Source: Trichobilharzia regenti (lineage: Eukaryota; Platyhelminthes; Trematoda; Strigeidida; Schistosomatidae). Taken from it: a stretch of 64,000 bases of DNA. The stretch spans positions 91,176,903 through 91,240,902 of the forward strand of contig OX235262.1 in NCBI GenBank assembly GCA_944472135.2, in the 5' to 3' direction. The notes under the pieces were generated by a model, which saw nothing but the letters and a program-made list of their open reading frames with translations, had not been told where the DNA came from and did not search any database. Shown here in pieces: positions 1 to 12,101 of this stretch. The stretch's first letter is position 1. The number at the start of each line of letters is the position of its first letter. Both the position numbers and the translations under genes were made by a program.

Positions 1-1315
1 GCTGAAAACTTTCTGCATATAAACACGCTGAAATTGATTAGATTCAGTATAAATCCAATTGAACATATAGTTGTCTGAACAAACACATAAGCAATTCCTA
101 AGATGTAATTATAATCAACTGAAGATATTTCTGATGGTGTAGTTGTCTTGTAAGAACCATTATCCAAGTGAAGCTGTATAGAACCGCTGGTATTCATATT
201 CAAAAAGGAATTTCAGACTGAATTATTTAGATTGACCATCCGATAAAGCCTTCTGAACATAGTATTGTTATGTTATTCTTTCTAAAATGAAAATAAATAG
301 ATTTTTTTATGATTAACATAGCAGACAGATATATATATATGTATATAAGCATATATTGGTGAGAGTATTAAATCAGTTTAAAATGAGGGATTGATTTTTG
401 TTTATTAGATGATGAGTGGAAAGAAATCTCAAGTACGCTAATTAGGGTAAGCTACTAGATGGTTAACGAGAATACATATTTCAGCTCAGTTCAAAACAGT
501 TTTTGACGCTTTATAATTAACTCAGCTGGTAAAACCAAGGATCAGAGATCCTACAACTTTTACATTCATGTTCCTTGGCAACTTTTGTTTTTAACAGTCA
601 CACATAAATTACTGCGCATAGATGGATGTTTAACCGTTCAAGTTGTGTGTGGACGTTAGTAAGAATTCTTGAACAACTGCAGTTATGTTATTTATTTTGA
701 AGTGAAAATATTGAGATAGGCGAAAGGTACCTAACAAAAAAATGACACTGATTACCATTGGTTTTACTTTGTCTAATCTCACTGTATAATAATGTTTTAC
801 TGCACGCATTTTAAAAAAATTGATAATTTTATCTCATTTTATGGAAATCTTGTTAAATTCTCCGTTGAAAGTAGAACATTATTCTTATCACTTAATTTGA
901 TCTGCCTATGATGTATGAAAGATTCGTTAATTTATAATTTTACATCATAAATCACTTACAAGTCCTAATCTAATCGTCTTTTAAAGAATACGGCTACAGA
1001 CAGTGTATTGATAATTTCCAGGCAAGTCAATAGACTTTTTATTCTTAACAGTTCCTCTTGCGTTTATTGCGAATTTTTTTTTTCAGTATATTCATTCTAA
1101 GATCGTTGGACGTCTGTGATTAGACCATTTTTAACCAAGACAGTTCACTGATGGCCTAGAATATAGTCATATTTTAAATTCTTATTCATTACTGTACCAG
1201 GTATATATATATATATATGAACTCAGTGCTTTCCAAGGGAACAGTTTGTTGGGTATTTTACTTTGTGGTAACACTAATGATGCTGTTTATGTGAGAAACG
1301 ATCAGCATAAATGGG
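1..1315. other. AT-rich DNA without recognisable gene
   Basis: No open frame here resembles a known protein and stops are dense in all frames. Short TA runs lie near 328-350 and 1,202-1,217. I see no repeat shared with the rest of the window until the RTE remnant begins near 1,316. Confidence 0.6.
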
Positions 1316-1972
1316 AGAAACCTGAAATAAACAACCTCCTTTACCTACCTGGGAAGCATCGTTTTAACCACAGGCCTACGGAACTGACGAGGATATCAAA
1401 GCCAGAATCGGAAAAGCAAGACAAGCTTTCATTACTCTTAAGTCAATGTGGAGGTCAACATCACCCAGCATTAAAAATAAGATCCGGAATTTCAACTCCA
1501 ATGTGAAGTCAGTGCTACTCACTATACGGATCAGAGACTTGGCCAGTCTGTCATAAAGAGCATCTCAAACAAACTTCAGACCTTCATTAACAGTTGTCTT
1601 CGCTCAATACTCAAGATCAGATGGCCAGAAAAGATCAGCAACAGAGATAGATGGCAATGAGCGAACCAACCTAGCAAGAACCGATTGTGAAACAAATAGG
1701 CAGGAAGAAATGGAGATGGATTGGCCATACTCTGAGGAAACAAGTCATCAAGTGACATCACTAGACAAGCCATCGCTCGAGTGGAACCCGAAAGGGAGGC
1801 GGCGAGTTGGTCGTCAGTGCGAGGGTGACTTGGAGGAGGTCTTGTGTGGAGGAGATGAAAGCATGTGGGCAGACTTGGAACGGGGTGAAAAAGTTGGTAG
1901 AAAACCGAACGCAATGGAGAGGCACAGCTGAAGCCCTATGTTCTTCTAGGAATTAAAGGATATAATAATAAT
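1316..1972 (+). mobile_element. RTE-type non-LTR retrotransposon, 3' end, decayed
   Basis: This is the C-terminal part of an RTE-like reverse transcriptase protein. Reading across frameshifts gives the family's post-RT region: DEDIKARIGKARQAF near 1,386, NSNVKSVLL near 1,500, then LYGSETW one base out of frame near 1,520, then INSCLRSILKIRWP. The WIGH-type block lies near 1,715-1,740 and an EWNPKGRRRVGR-type block near 1,780-1,815. The 3' end has GAAGCCCTATGTTC at about 1,930 and runs into an AATAAT-type tail. In the family this part follows the RT and ends the ORF. Endonuclease and RT core are absent (5' truncation). Frameshifts and stops make it a dead copy. Confidence 0.85.
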
Positions 1973-2544
1973 ATGTGAGTTTCAAAAACCAGGTATTACT
2001 GGTTGTCTTATACACCTGATATAGCGTTTCACAGTAAAATGCCACAATTTATTTAAGATGACGTTTTGATACAATGAACAATCATTCAAATTTTATCCTC
2101 TCCAGTTTAATGACTGTTTACAAAAGTCAACTTCATCTAATAGTGATGTTTATTTACGTTTTGTTATAGAAGAAGCAAAAAGTCAGAATTCGACTTTTTG
2201 TCGAACATAAATGTGATTAATTTTGTTTTTGTATATGTGGCGTGACAATTTGCTTACACTTAGTGATATTTTTGTTTGTTTATTTTCTGCAAAGGTTTGT
2301 TTGTAATGAGCCCATGTTTTTGTTAATAATCTTATTGTGAAGTGGTTTATATACATAAGCATATATATATATATATATATATATATTTTATATATATATA
2401 TATATATATTGAATGAATAAATCACAATTCTCATTAAATTATGGTTACTGTTGACAAAACATATTATCAATAATTGTTTTATGTATTTGTTTATATCTTC
2501 AGTTGTATATTAAACTTGGCATCTGGAGTGTAAACAAGAGATAT
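1973..2544. other. Spacer with TA microsatellite
   Basis: AT-rich spacer between two RTE remnants. It has a long TA tract at 2,361-2,410, interrupted once. No coding or repeat homology seen. Confidence 0.55.
2361..2410. repeat. TA microsatellite
   Basis: About 50 nt of nearly pure TA, broken by TTTTA near the middle. Comparable TA runs in the window are near 1,202, 9,936, 12,893, 14,136, 51,594 and 63,951. Confidence 0.9.
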
Positions 2545-3640
2545 GGTTTGGTCTAACAGAAATGATATCATTAAAAATATAAGTTGTTTTTATAGAGTAA
2601 TAAGCCACAACGGAAAACTCAGGGAGGCGTTTGGAGTAAACATAGGAGTCAGACAAGGGTGCTTATTATCACCGACGATGATATTCCTAGTTGTGGTGGA
2701 CTGGATTATGCGTCAGACAGTGGGAAACGAGACGACAGGAATATCCTGGACCGACGCGAAGAACCTAGAAGACCTGGATTTCGCGCGTGGATGATTTATG
2801 TTTGATGTCACTGTCACAAAATTAAAGACCTACAAGCGAAAACCGACAAACGGGTTGCAGAGGCAGCCAGCGAAAACCTGACTTCAGGTGAACATAGACA
2901 AGACGGAGGTGATGAAAATAACGAGCCAACAACAACAGCACCAACACCCACTGCCAACAACAATCAACGGAGGGATTTGAAAGAGGTTACTTCATTCATT
3001 TATCTATGGAGCATTGTCTCAACTACAGCAGGAACGAACGAGGACGTCAAATCGAGCGAAAATCGGGAGGGCAGGCGAGAAACACATTCATCAACCTGAA
3101 ACCAATCTGGAAATTCTCGTCACTCAGCCAGAATCAACAACAAAATTCGGTCGGATTTTCAATACAAACAACATCAAGTCAGTCAGTTCTTCTATACGGA
3201 TGAGAAACTTGGCGGGTGGGTCACAAAGAATATTTCCAAAAGGCTGCAGACCTTTATTAACTACTGTCTTCGCTCTATACTGAAGATCAGATGGCCGGAA
3301 GGAATCACCAATAAGGAATTATGGGAACAAACAATGCAAGAACCAATCACCCAACAAATATGCAGGAGAAAGTGGAGATGGATTGGACACTCGCTGAGGA
3401 GACCGCTGGATGGCATCGTGCGTCAAGCCCTCGAGTGGAACCCGAAAGGGAAGCGGCGTGTGGGACGCCGGTGCAAGGGTGAAATTGAGGAGATCGTGTG
3501 AAGAGGAGTTGAAAGAATATGGACTAACATGGATGCAGGCGAAAAGTACAGCAGAAGACAGAAGTGGCAAATGGAGACGTGCAGTTGAAGCCCTATGTTC
3601 CACTAGGAACCCAAGGGAACAATAATAATATAATAATAAC
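2545..3640 (+). mobile_element. RTE-type retrotransposon, RT palm to 3' end, decayed
   Basis: The first reading frame (2,543-2,794) contains the RT segment NGKLREAFGVNIGVRQGCL and LSPTMIFLVVVDWIM, then LEDLDFA followed by R-G instead of the catalytic D-D. The expected FADD box is therefore broken, and a stop follows. Later frames carry EVTSFIYL, QTFINYCLRSILKIRWPEG, the RRKWRWIGHSLRR box and ALEWNPKGKRRVGRRC. The element ends with GAAGCCCTATGTTCCACT at 3,587-3,604 and an AATAATAATA tail at 3,620-3,640. Length is about a third of a full RTE element, so the endonuclease end is missing. Same orientation and family as the copy at 1,316-1,972. Clearly a pseudogene of the retrotransposon ORF. Confidence 0.88.
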
Positions 3641-3898
3641 CCATGAACATTTACGCTGCAAATAAGTAGCAGTGAATGAAGAACTACTTTGCTTAAACAC
3701 TGAAACTTGAGGGTTTCAGTGAAGACGTCGAAAAGTAATTTGCGAGCTGTGTAACTATCTTATCACTTTTCGAATGTAATCTTGAAATAAAATTTGCTAA
3801 TATTTTCATTAGCACTAAAAATATTACTGGTATTCCTTACAAATGCTTAGTACTCTAAGATAGTTAATGCAGAAACTAAACCACCTCTCATCTGAATT

Positions 3899-4665
3899 CA
3901 AAGATTATGACTAGGAAAGAGGACGGTACATTAACAAAAGGTTTATATAGAAAACCTACATCAACTGGTTGGCATATTCACCTGTCCCTTTTTGTAACAC
4001 AAACACAAGCGAACAAAGTGACTGGTCCACAGAGCAAAAGCAGTCTGCCCTAATGAATATCTTAATGAAGACCATAATATTATCAAAAAAGTTGTTGATT
4101 AAGAACGGCTATGCAGAAAAATTCATCGATAAGGATATGGACCAAAATCAAGGCAGGCCAAAGTACCAACAGTTTCCAAAAAGGCCTTGTTCTTACTACT
4201 TCAGGTTCTCCGGGATAACATCAGTGAGATATTAACACAACGCCTAAGGAATGCAGTAAGAAGAGCATTCAGCTCTGCTGAGGTATTCTGTGTCTTGAAA
4301 ACAACCCCTATTTTGCATTCGAGAGTTAAAGATAAACTGCTTAATTCCGCCTCTTCTAAGTGTATTCATCAGTCTGAGTGCTCCTGTAGAGCCATTTAAA
4401 CAGGCCGTACAATTAGGCGTGTTTATCATTGGATTCAAAAGCACCATCCTGCGTGATTAATTAAGGGAGAAACAAAGTTCATCCATACTTATATAATGTC
4501 TCATCTGGTGGATACACAACACAAAATTGATGTGCACAAGACCTAAGCCTAATTTTACTTCAAGAGTTCGGCTGTTACATATTACCTAGCTTGCTGGAAT
4601 CCACATTAGGAAGCCTAAACTATGTAACCAAAAGAAAAGTTCCATCAACAAAGTGTTCATGACTG
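3899..4665 (+). mobile_element. Penelope-like element, RT end plus GIY-YIG region, decayed (lineage A)
   Basis: Begins with the end of a Penelope-type RT (TRKEDGTLTKGLYRKPTSTG) and passes frameshifts through a KNGYAEKFIDK block. It then reads DNISEILTQRLRNAVRRAFS and TTPILHSRVKDKLLNSASS at 4,187-4,399. The C-x-HQ-x-ECSCRA segment is the start of the GIY-YIG endonuclease; a stop falls where Y-I-G should be, and T-G-R-T follows. The distal part (SHLVDTQHKIDVHK) is recognisable to about 4,540. The same block order is better preserved at 16,905-18,087. Several stops and at least two frameshifts make it non-functional. Confidence 0.82.
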
Positions 4666-4715
4666 AGAATGGAACACAACAAAAATTATGATATTGGTGT
4701 TTCTGATATATGTTT

Positions 4716-5012
4716 CAGATAAATACCTGCCAAAGACATCGGTTAGCGGTCGTACTGTATGGTGAATTGCTACAAGTGAGAATTAACGAGCTAGCCGTTT
4801 TTATCGAGTCCCAGTGCCTCAATGGTCTACAAGCTCACCTTGTAACTAGAAGGTCCTGAGTTCGAACCCCGGCGATGGATGCATACTATCAAAATGTCCA
4901 AAATTGGGAAGAATCATCTGTTTAATACTCACCGATGGTTCTCTAACTGATGTCAATTCATGATGATATCCTGTAACCAGTCATTTAAATCCCTAGAAAC
5001 CAATACTTGAAT
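4716..5012 (+). mobile_element. Family-2 tRNA-headed ribozyme SINE, one unit
   Basis: Matches the other family-2 copies. It has an A-box-like segment (CCAGTGCCTCAATGGTCTA), a B-box-like segment (GAGTTCGAACCCC), a degenerate hammerhead around 4,881-4,930, then the conserved distal part (TGGTTCTCTAACTGATGTCA) and the terminal AATCCCTAGAAACCAATACTT. The ribozyme has lost the CUGANGA core and much of stem II, so it should be inactive. The 5' part of the unit is missing. Confidence 0.75.
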
Positions 5013-6317
5013 TTCTGATATTTATGAGTTGTTTACAAAAGTAAATAATGATAAAATTAATATTTAGTCAGTTTAAGTATAAAATGTCAATTTTAGGAAA
5101 GCGAAAATATTTGAGGCGAATAGTCATCTTATGTAAAACACTGCTTAGTAGCTGACAAAAACCTTTCAGAAATAGTGTAAAAACTCTGATCTGGAAGTTA
5201 GATAAAGTTAATATCAGCAAGTCAGAAAACTAAGTCGTTATGTCCTGAGTTACTACTTTAATTTATAGAACCTTTGATGAAACCGAATAGTAGAAAATAT
5301 TCACCGGGATATTAGAAAGAAAACAAGAAATTAGGTATCATTTCAACGATTTTATTCTTAAAAACTGTACTGTTACAGTTTATACATGTAAGTTAACATA
5401 ACTACAAATATTTAATTTGACCTGGTGAAGAAGGTGAGATTTAAGGGATATGAGACTTCACAAGAGCGAGGACAGAAGCTAAATAAAGATACCAGGAAGT
5501 ATATGAGATTTTAAAACAACTGATAATTACTCGCAACGTCTTAAGTCAGTCTTTCACATCGTCTTGAGTTCAGTACTCAATTTTCATATATTCATCAAAC
5601 TGACAACTGTCAGTGAAAGGCGAAAGAAATGTGAGAATTAGTATATTCAGAGTCTCATTTACCAAGAAACTTGTTGTAAAGGTGTACATGTTTTCAAATT
5701 ACGTGGAAAAGAATGAGCTAAGCAGAAAAAGAATATAACCAGTGAATAGACGAAATAAATGGAAAGATATTATAACTAATAGTATAGTTCGTCAAAGTGT
5801 TTTTGTATTATGAGTATTTGTGCATTGAATAGAAGAGTTCTAAAATATCGCTATTGAAAAATGTGATATTGGAAGCAATTAGTTAGTCTAAGACAGGCGT
5901 TATATTAAAAGAATCTGTGAGGATGCATCTTTTAGTTATAAAATCCAAATACACATGAGAGGCCTTATGTTGTAGCATATAAACTTTAGTATATACTATG
6001 AAATATCTGATATCTGTGTTTTAGACAGACATTCTAATAAGCTTTATTATCTATCTTGATTGTAGCCTCCATGACAGTTGATATTGGATACATTTACCCA
6101 TGGTCAACAGAACGTTTCTTAACAAAGAATAAAATGGGAGCATTGTTTTATTCTTTTAATATAACGGCTATAGGAACATACGGGTTTTTTCTGCAAGTTT
6201 GTCTTAATGAATATATTGAGGTTCATGATTACAAGATTGATTTTTATTTCTTTAAGTTACATTTCTTATGCCTTTGTGAAGACTAATCATAGCGCACCCG
6301 TAAATTTCTGTGTACGC
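5013..6317. other. Unannotated AT-rich DNA
   Basis: No repeat or protein homology recognised. One open stretch at about 6,046-6,226 follows a plausible 3' splice site; it is listed only as a finding because no family is recognised. Confidence 0.5.
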
Positions 6318-8780
6318 GATTATTATTATTATTGCATATATTCCCTTGGATCCCAAGTGGAACATAGAGATTCAACATCATATATGCACTTTGTTCTACT
6401 TGATGCTATCCTCTTCATTTAGATCCACAATTGACCGTAATCTCTCAGCTAGTCTTCATACAGTCTCCTCCATGTCACCCTAGGACAACCCACTCGATGT
6501 TTCCCATTCGGATTCCACTCCGGAGATCTCAATCGATGGCCTCCTCAAACTATGCCAGATCTATCTCCATTTTCTCCTACATATTTATTTAGCAATGGAT
6601 TCTTATTTCGTTTGTTGCCAGAGTTTCTTGTTGCTGGATGCCTATTTGACTTTCAGTATGAAACCAGTAAATGCAGCTGTTGGTTAAAGTCTGTATTGGC
6701 CTGTTGTATATACTTTTCATGACAGGCAGGCCAAATTGCTCACCCTTATGGAAGTACTAATTCCACATTGATGCTGAAAATCCGAATTTTGTTGTTTATG
6801 CTGAGCGCAGAAGATTTCCAATCCGATTCCAGATTAATCAAGGTGTGTCTTACCTTTCTGATTCACCTGTTCCACTTGTGGATGAAACGCTGCTTTGTAG
6901 ATAAGTGAAGTCACTCCTATCAAGCTTCTTCCGTTGATGGTTATTGGTGCTGGTTGTTGTTGTTTCTGTTGGTTGCTTATCTTCATCATCTGCCTCCGTC
7001 TACTCTATGTTCACCTGTATTCGCTTGCAGCCTCTTCACCCAGTTTACTGGTTTTGCGCTAGTAAGTCTTCAATTTTGTGCGACATTAGACATAAATCAT
7101 CTAAGAAACCCCGATCTTCTTGTATCTTCTTATAGGACTAACGTATTTTTGTCTTCTCACTCCCAGCTCGCAATCTGATGCATAATCCAATCCACGACGG
7201 TTAAGAATATTATCGATGATAATTGGTAGCCAGCTTCTCTTACTCTTGCATTCACTTCAAACGCCTCACTGAATTTCCCGTTTTGGATCACTAGACACAT
7301 GGCATCGTCATATAGCCAGCCGCTGAACGTGAATGATAAAGAGTAGGAGTGCTGCAAGCCAAAGTGTTGAAGTAGTTTCCAAATTACTTCATGGTCAACG
7401 CTATCTCATGAAGGACTTTTCGAAGTCGATGAAGTTGAGGTCGAGATTTGAGTGCCATTCTATGCTTTGTTCTGTGATGATGATGTGTAAAGTTTCAATT
7501 TGTTCAGCGCGCGATTTGTCTTTCCTGAATACAGCTTGTTCCACTTGGTACAGTTCTATGTCCAGTGCATCTTTTGTTCTCTCCAGGATGACACGACTTA
7601 GTATTTTACCTGGCGTGGACAAGAGCGTTATTCTACGCCAGTTCTTGCAGAGGAGTAAGTCGCCCTTCTCTGGCAGCTTGACAAGGCAGTCAGGGTTTCT
7701 TAAATGCATTACGTATCTGTCCTTCCTTCCAAACCTTTTAAAATAGTGGCATGAAAACATATGCCGCAGTCTCTGAGTTCGTTTTCAGTGATTCGACTTT
7801 GGGGAATTCTACCTAACTCTGCTGCCTTTAAGGCTGGCTTACAGTAGCTTGATCGCATTTAAGATTTCTGTTTTCGTTGAAGAATTGGTGTTCACTTTAA
7901 GGTAGTTCCATGCGTACTGTTGGTGGTGGTATTTCCCGGCGAGTTGCATGTGATGGTCGATTCAAGTTTCTTTCGAAAGGAACAGCCCATGATTCTCTTT
8001 GTTTCTCCTTCTTGCTAATCAAGTTCCCTTGAGTATCTTTTATTGGTTTCATCATCTCTTCTCGGATAGCGAGTGACCTGGTTATCTGATATAACGTCCT
8101 TAGGTCTTTTTTTAACTTCGACCTGCGTGTTCTGCTTCAGTTTCCGCCCAGTATGTTGTAGAATTGTCTTTTGTCTTTCCTAGCACTCTTCTTCACTTCT
8201 TTATTCAGTACTTTATTCAGTGCACACTGAACTCAGCTTCGCCTCCTGTTGCCCATCTTTGTATTGAGTCATCTTCTCATTCACCATTCTCCTCTCCTCT
8301 CCACTATTAGCTTCTTAATATCCGTTGAGAGACATTCATGTTTCAGTCACTGGTTTCTTCCCAGGAAAGTTGTACACATTCCCTTGAACATCACCTTCAC
8401 AGAGTTTCAATTTTTTTCACGCAGGTTTCCTCATTGATACTACTATATACCAACTCTATACTATACTTTCTCATTTATTTGGCTACCTGAGCAGCCCTCC
8501 CACATCTCCATACTTATTTTTGCTTTCATCGAGAGAAGACAAATCGGTTGGCTGGCTATTCAAAAGCTTTCCCCAGTCAACGGCGTCATTTCGCCTCTCT
8601 GATTCGAGAGAAATATTTTTGTTTTTTGTATTTTGTGTATTTTTAGCATATTTCTCGTGTCTTGAGGTTTCTGTAGTAGTTCGATTGTTTTTATGTGCAG
8701 GATCATTAGCCCCACATCCAACCATAGCTCTTTACTCGGGTTTGGGACTGGCTAGAAAACTGGCAAGGTAGTAAACTAGA
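6318..8780 (-). mobile_element. RTE-type retrotransposon, longest copy, internally deleted
   Basis: Read on the minus strand from about 8,780 down to the ATT-rich 3' tail at 6,318-6,335. At 8,483-8,775 is a leader-like segment. At about 8,250-7,760 is the linker before the RT (KDLRTLYQITRSLAIREEMM, PIKDTQGNLISKKEKQRESW, then RNLNRP). At 7,760-7,401 is an open RT fingers segment with LPEKGDLLLCKNWRRITLLS, EQAVFRKDKSRAEQIETL and LNFIDFEKSF. At 7,357-7,160 is FEVNARVREAG and VVDWIMHQ. The remainder to 6,440 has the post-RT blocks including RRKWRWI. No APE-type endonuclease is recognisable, so the copy seems to have lost its middle 5' part. Assigning the 8,483-8,780 leader to this element is inference. 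Confidence 0.78.
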
Positions 8781-9289
8781 AGAGGTTTGTATGTGCGATA
8801 GTCGCGTCAAATTATAGCGGTAGTAACTTTCTGGGGTAATTCAGCTCTGATTATAATAATGGACGACAAAAACAGAAACAGGTCATTTTACTTTCAGTGT
8901 CTCATGTTTTTGAAACAAACGCCTTTACAGTTTGTGTAAATTATTATTATTAATCAAACATATTCTCTCTTTGCCCATATTCGTTTGAACTTTATTTTGG
9001 TGACTGTAATTAACGATAGATATGAACATCTTATTACTTTGCTTACAGTCGTTATTTTGTTATGCAGCATAATTAATTACCGTTTTTATTAGAAATATAC
9101 TCACAGAATACACAGTCAAACCATAGAATATCTGTAGTGTTTGAGAATAATCGGTAAAATAAAAATGTTTTATAACTAGATTCACTCTTGGTTAATGACT
9201 GTAATCACGAGGATGAATATTAAACCACTGTCAGCTCTTTAATAAGGCTTATTAGAAGAAATTATTTCCTGTTCTTAAGAGTTTATCAC
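8781..9289. other. AT-rich spacer
   Basis: Nothing recognised; a short ATT run lies near 8,941. Confidence 0.5.
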
Positions 9290-9520
9290 GGACTGATATC
9301 AGTTAGAGAATCATTGAAAACCAGGGGGTAGTGAACAACTGTTTCATCCTAGTTTGGAGACCCACTGGCAGTACGCATCCGCCGAAGATTGAACCCAGGG
9401 TCTTCCGGTTACAAGGCAAGCTCATAGACCATTCAGCCACCGGGACGCCACTCAACGGTCTATGAATTCTAACTTGAAAGACAAATTAAATCCATATAAG
9501 CCAACCCTTGAGGGACTAAT
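9290..9520 (-). mobile_element. Family-2 ribozyme SINE, inverted copy with short forward tail
   Basis: On the minus strand it carries the distal part, a hammerhead remnant at about 9,329-9,374, the B-box-like TTGAACCCAGG region and the A-box-like region near 9,440. A short piece at about 9,487-9,520 matches the family's 3' end in the plus direction. The ribozyme core is mutated (CUGANGA not intact, stem II weakened). The inverted body plus forward tail recurs in other copies (see findings). Confidence 0.7.
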
Positions 9521-9868
9521 TTACAGTGTATTTGTCTCACACAGAACACACTCAACAACGCAGAATCATATAGAGATTTCCGGGGATTCCTCAGAATTTT
9601 CCTCCTGAACATAGTAAAATAATATACTGTAGATTCAAACCCTAAAAGTAGGAACTGTGTTTTACCTCACTAGTACAATGTACAATCTGTGTAAAACATA
9701 TGTGTACTGCCCTAAATAAGATACTTTTGAATCTATTATTCACATGTTATGGCTTGCAGTTGGAAAGCGAATAAATCAGTTGTTAAAATTTCAAGATAAA
9801 TGTGATTGATGCAATTTAGCCAGTATATAATAATTTAATAAAGAAAAAATCCCCATTTAGATATTTAG

Positions 9869-10019
9869 AAAACAGAAAGATTGAGCGAAGAAATATTTAC
9901 TTTTCAATTAGATCCTCATCTCTGGCTCTACTCTATATATATATATATATATTAGAGTAGAGCCAGAGATGAGGATCTAATTAAAAAGTAAATATTTCTT
10001 CGCTCAATCTTTCTGTTTT
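9869..10019. repeat. 67-bp near-perfect palindrome around a TA spacer
   Basis: Arms at 9,869-9,935 and 9,953-10,019 are reverse complements with one mismatch by eye. A 17-nt TA run lies between them. The transcript of either strand would fold into a long hairpin. I see no coding potential and no target-site duplication. Confidence 0.92.
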
Positions 10020-10796
10020 ATAATAATTTACTCAAATAGGCCTCAAATTATGACTTATGTTGCTAGCTTTACACCTTACTACACCTGTAAAAACAAACGG
10101 AAAACACTTTTTGCGTTTTTATGAGTTGTCTGAGAGTAAGTCACGTTTTCGCTGCATAGTAATTTGCTTTGAAACAATCAAATTTACATTATGCAAATGT
10201 ATAAGAAAAGCACTAGCCATTCTCTGCTTTTTCGCATATTAAGAAAAGAAAACCTCACATAGCAAAACATATTTACTTAGTTGAAACTCATACAGAATCC
10301 TACTAATATAGTGTACAATGGTATTCCATGCAAGCTCATTGGATTCACAACTTTTCATTTAGAAATATTGGCTGCTGTACTATAAATTGGAAAGAAGATT
10401 ATTTTGAAACGGTTAAGGTTTAATTTTGATTATGCTTTCGTGACAAAGTTTGCTGACTGGTGGTTGCAAGTCAAGTTGGTGTCAACTTCAGTTCACTGTC
10501 TTTACATGTGTATGGCATTCAACAGCCGTTTCCTTATCGCCTTTGTGTCTGCTCTAGAAATATTTTGTCAGAGTATAATACAAATAAGTTACTTCTTATT
10601 CTTAATACATGTGTTGGTAGTGGTAGTACAAAGAGGAAACTTGTATTTTTAACAAATGTCATGACGTTAATTCCTTTGAAAAGTGTGACACTATGTTGTT
10701 GTTTTAGATACAGTCGCAATGAGCCTCCTATCTCTCACCTTCTGTCTTTTTGTAATTCTATTCCCTCAGAAAACATCTTTTTCAGTGACTCTTGAA
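10020..10796. other. AT-rich spacer, short open frames only
   Basis: Small open frames occur at 10,057-10,242 and 10,404-10,795, but they overlap each other in different frames and show no recognised motif. Treated as non-coding. Confidence 0.45.
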
Positions 10797-11190
10797 CGAA
10801 ATAGCCATCTAGCACTTCCTGGTTTTTAGTGGTTCTCTAACTGATATCAATCCACAGTCAAACTTGAAACGAATACCCACTGACTCTTAAGATTAATCTG
10901 ATGCTCGTCAGTGATAACTCAGAGTACGAAGTTGTCTGAAGATCTACTGGAAATCTGTGAATAGGGAAATCCACTAGGTCAGGCGTGATAACAAATACTC
11001 GCCAATGACATTGGTTGGTGGTCACACTAAATTAACGAATCCATGGAAGTTGAAATAAATAGGCTATTGGGTTGGTTCTCAGTGTCTGAATGGTCTAAGG
11101 ACTTGCCTTGTCACGGGAAAGTCCTGCATTCAAACCATGATGGAGTCATGAGTTTTCAATGGTCCTCTAAATGACATTAGTTCATGATCA
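10797..11190 (+). mobile_element. Family-2 ribozyme SINE, partial unit followed by a second unit
   Basis: 10,797-10,858 is the distal half of one unit. It starts inside the hammerhead (CGAAA, then the TCTAGCACTT counterpart of stem I) and continues through the TGGTTCTCTAACTGATATCA block. A second unit starts near 10,899 with TCTGATGCTC and runs through A-box-like (CAGTGTCTGAATGGTCTA) and B-box-like segments to about 11,190. In the second unit the ribozyme is deleted between the B box and the distal block. The order, tail then next head, is that of a head-to-tail multimer. Confidence 0.68.
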
Positions 11191-12025
11191 AAAGTGAATT
11201 TTCCCTCTTGTTATTACTTCAGATGACGACTAGCTAGTATTATCAGTAGTGCACATCAAATTAACAGCATTGTTACAGCACTGTCGTTAAAAATGCTCTC
11301 CACAGCTTCTCAGAAGACAACAAAATGTTGATGAGAGATGTAATATCATGAATTCAATCTGCTTGCGCGAGTGCTTTCTCAGTTTAAATTAAAATGCAAT
11401 GTAAGGAAGAGTTTTACAACTGTATTTACTTTAATAAAAATATATTTATATATTAAGATTTATCTATTGTGACATTGTGTGATGAATTTTTATTTTACAA
11501 ATGTTACCAAAAAAAGAATTATTTGCAATTAATTCTATAAAATATCGTATGTTTTGTTTAATCAATCAGTAAAGGTGATTGAAACAGATCTGTAAACAAG
11601 ACAACGTAACAAGTTTGCTTTTTAATAACACTGAAAAGTAATGAAGCGATATGTAAATAATCTGAATTGTTTCTCTCAGATTTATATAAAATGAACCCTG
11701 TTTTATTGAAATATAATCAATGTGCTCATTAATATTGGAAAAAATCGTAACAGTTTTATTTATTTTGACTTCAGGTGGAAAAATAATATCATCAATTAAG
11801 GCATAATAATTAAATTAACTCCTAATCATCATTATCAAATGAAATTATTCATTTGTGATTGAAAATTATACGGGAGTGAGTATCAGTGAATTCACCTAAA
11901 GTATTGGTGTTCAGACAACAAGTAATTGGCTCAGCCTAGCAAAAGAAGTATTAAAAAGTTAAAGCAACAATTAAGAATATCTTGAAATAACAGAGAATTT
12001 TTGTAGCTCAGGTGAATAATTTGGA
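11191..12025. other. AT-rich spacer
   Basis: No recognised repeat or gene. Confidence 0.5.
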
Positions 12026-12060
12026 ATTAGTTGTGTTCGCTAAGGTGGTTAGTTTAATTG

Positions 12061-12101
12061 CAGAGCTTTCGTCGTCCTTCTGGACAACATCTTCAGCTCA
12101 A
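12061..12101 (-). other. Hammerhead-like hairpin block in PLE terminus, left arm
   Basis: Inverted copy of the right-arm block. Here the stem reads GTTGTCC with GGACGAC, so one A-U pair is a G-U wobble and pairing is retained despite the substitution. Confidence 0.5.

Noticed and set aside
3319..3603. 94-codon minus-strand frame
   Set aside because: Antisense shadow of the RTE post-RT region on the plus strand.
7333..7746. 137-codon plus-strand frame
   Set aside because: Antisense shadow of the RTE reverse transcriptase on the minus strand.
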